From an uncultured Gemmatimonadota bacterium (GTDB taxonomy: Bacteria; Gemmatimonadota; Gemmatimonadetes; Gemmatimonadales; Gemmatimonadaceae): DNA of 5,739 nt. Shown here one piece after another: positions 5,450 to 5,739 of the stretch. Under the pieces are notes generated by a model that was not told the origin of the DNA, did no database searches, and saw only the letters and a list, made by a program, of their open reading frames with translations. The position numbers were made by a program, and so were the translations under genes. Location: positions 1-5,739 of the forward strand of contig CAMLDY010000142.1 in the NCBI GenBank assembly GCA_946478895.1, given 5' to 3'. How positions within the stretch are numbered: the first letter of the stretch is position 1; each line of letters begins with the position of its first letter.

Positions 5450-5467
5450 CACCATATCGGAGATCAA

Positions 5468-5739
5468 ATGCGTACTCGTGGAGTTCTTCCCGTAGTTGTC
5501 GGTCTGGCACTCGTCGGCGGCCTTGCCACCCTTACCGGTGCCCGCGGCGGCGAGCGCGTTGTGAAAGTGGATTTCGATAAAGTCGTTCGCTCGACTACGC
5601 CCGCGTACGATGCCCGACTCGAGCCGGTGGTGGATGCGCCGATCAAGGAGTTTCGCATCCCGATCAAGAACGCGACCCTGGAAATCGCCGACGGCGTCTC
5701 GTACGAGGGTTGGACCTTCGGCGGCACCGTGCCGGGTCC
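5468..5739 (+). CDS. Exported cupredoxin/multicopper-oxidase family protein, N-terminal part (3' end outside window)
   Basis: Ninety codons are visible and open to the window edge. The N-terminus is a likely Sec signal: MRTR, then a hydrophobic core at residues 7-24 (VLPVVVGLALVGGLATLT), with cleavage probably near residues 26-28. It has no lipobox cysteine. A polar linker (about 30-58) leads to FRIPIKNATLEIADG (60-74) and YEGWTFGGTVPGP, which matches the first strands of Cu-oxidase_3 domains, where W-T-F-N-G-T-V-P-G-P is the hallmark before the first copper-binding His motif. Candidates are a copper nitrite reductase (NirK) or a laccase-like multicopper oxidase; the copper ligands lie beyond the window, so the choice is open. 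CGGAGA at 5458-5463 sets ATG 5468. It sits behind the terminator and so has its own promoter, with two inverted repeats just upstream. Confidence 0.85.
   Translation, partial: MRTRGVLPVVVGLALVGGLATLTGARGGERVVKVDFDKVVRSTTPAYDARLEPVVDAPIKEFRIPIKNATLEIADGVSYEGWTFGGTVPG

Noticed and set aside
5432..5460. TTGAAC followed after 17 bases by TATCGG, read as a -35/-10 promoter
   Set aside because: The would-be -10 overlaps the Shine-Dalgarno of the ATG at 5468, so the transcript would start at the start codon and lose the ribosome site; the TTGAAC is better explained as an arm of the inverted repeat.

Overview
The window is high in G+C and almost fully coding. It holds eight protein genes, two of them cut by the window edges, with short gaps and Shine-Dalgarno sites of the GGAGG/GAGGAG type. 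There is no rRNA, tRNA, CRISPR array, transposase or integrase. The gene content (a Crp/Fnr regulator, Mrp, a small DUF59 protein, and a run of DUF1469, DUF883-like, DUF3618 and DUF937 genes) suggests an environmental Gram-negative, most likely Gemmatimonadota. That placement is an inference from gene content and protein style; the window has no taxonomic marker.

Left block (1-2199): an iron-sulfur carrier module around a regulator. On the minus strand a Crp/Fnr-family regulator (1030-1770) is followed after 64 bases by mrp, a P-loop Fe-S carrier ATPase with an N-terminal DUF59 domain (965 down past base 1). Divergently, a stand-alone DUF59 (MIP18/SufT-like) protein runs on the plus strand (1894-2199). 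The regulator carries the R-E-x-x-x-R recognition-helix residues of E. coli CRP. Its upstream gap holds TGTGA-N6-TCACG, and the gap before mrp holds a second, weaker TGTGA/TCTCA site. This looks like a self-contained regulon. The Mrp also lacks the cysteines expected both in its ATPase domain and in its DUF59 domain, while the neighbouring small DUF59 protein keeps its cysteine.

Middle block (2239-5287): a small cupin gene (minus strand, 2239-2628) is divergent from a four-gene plus-strand operon (2869-5287). The operon encodes a two-TM DUF1469/YqjE-like protein, a single-TM helical protein, a DUF3618 protein with two TM segments, and a DUF937 protein. It ends in a strong hairpin terminator (5291-5339). 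The first three products are helical membrane-surface proteins of the kind linked to stress or stationary-phase envelope functions, as in the E. coli yqjDE/elaB group. None has a visible catalytic site.

Right edge (5288-5739): after the terminator comes a relatively AT-rich leader of about 125 bases with two perfect inverted repeats, then the first 90 codons of an exported cupredoxin/multicopper-oxidase family protein (NirK-like or laccase-like N-terminus) that runs off the window.
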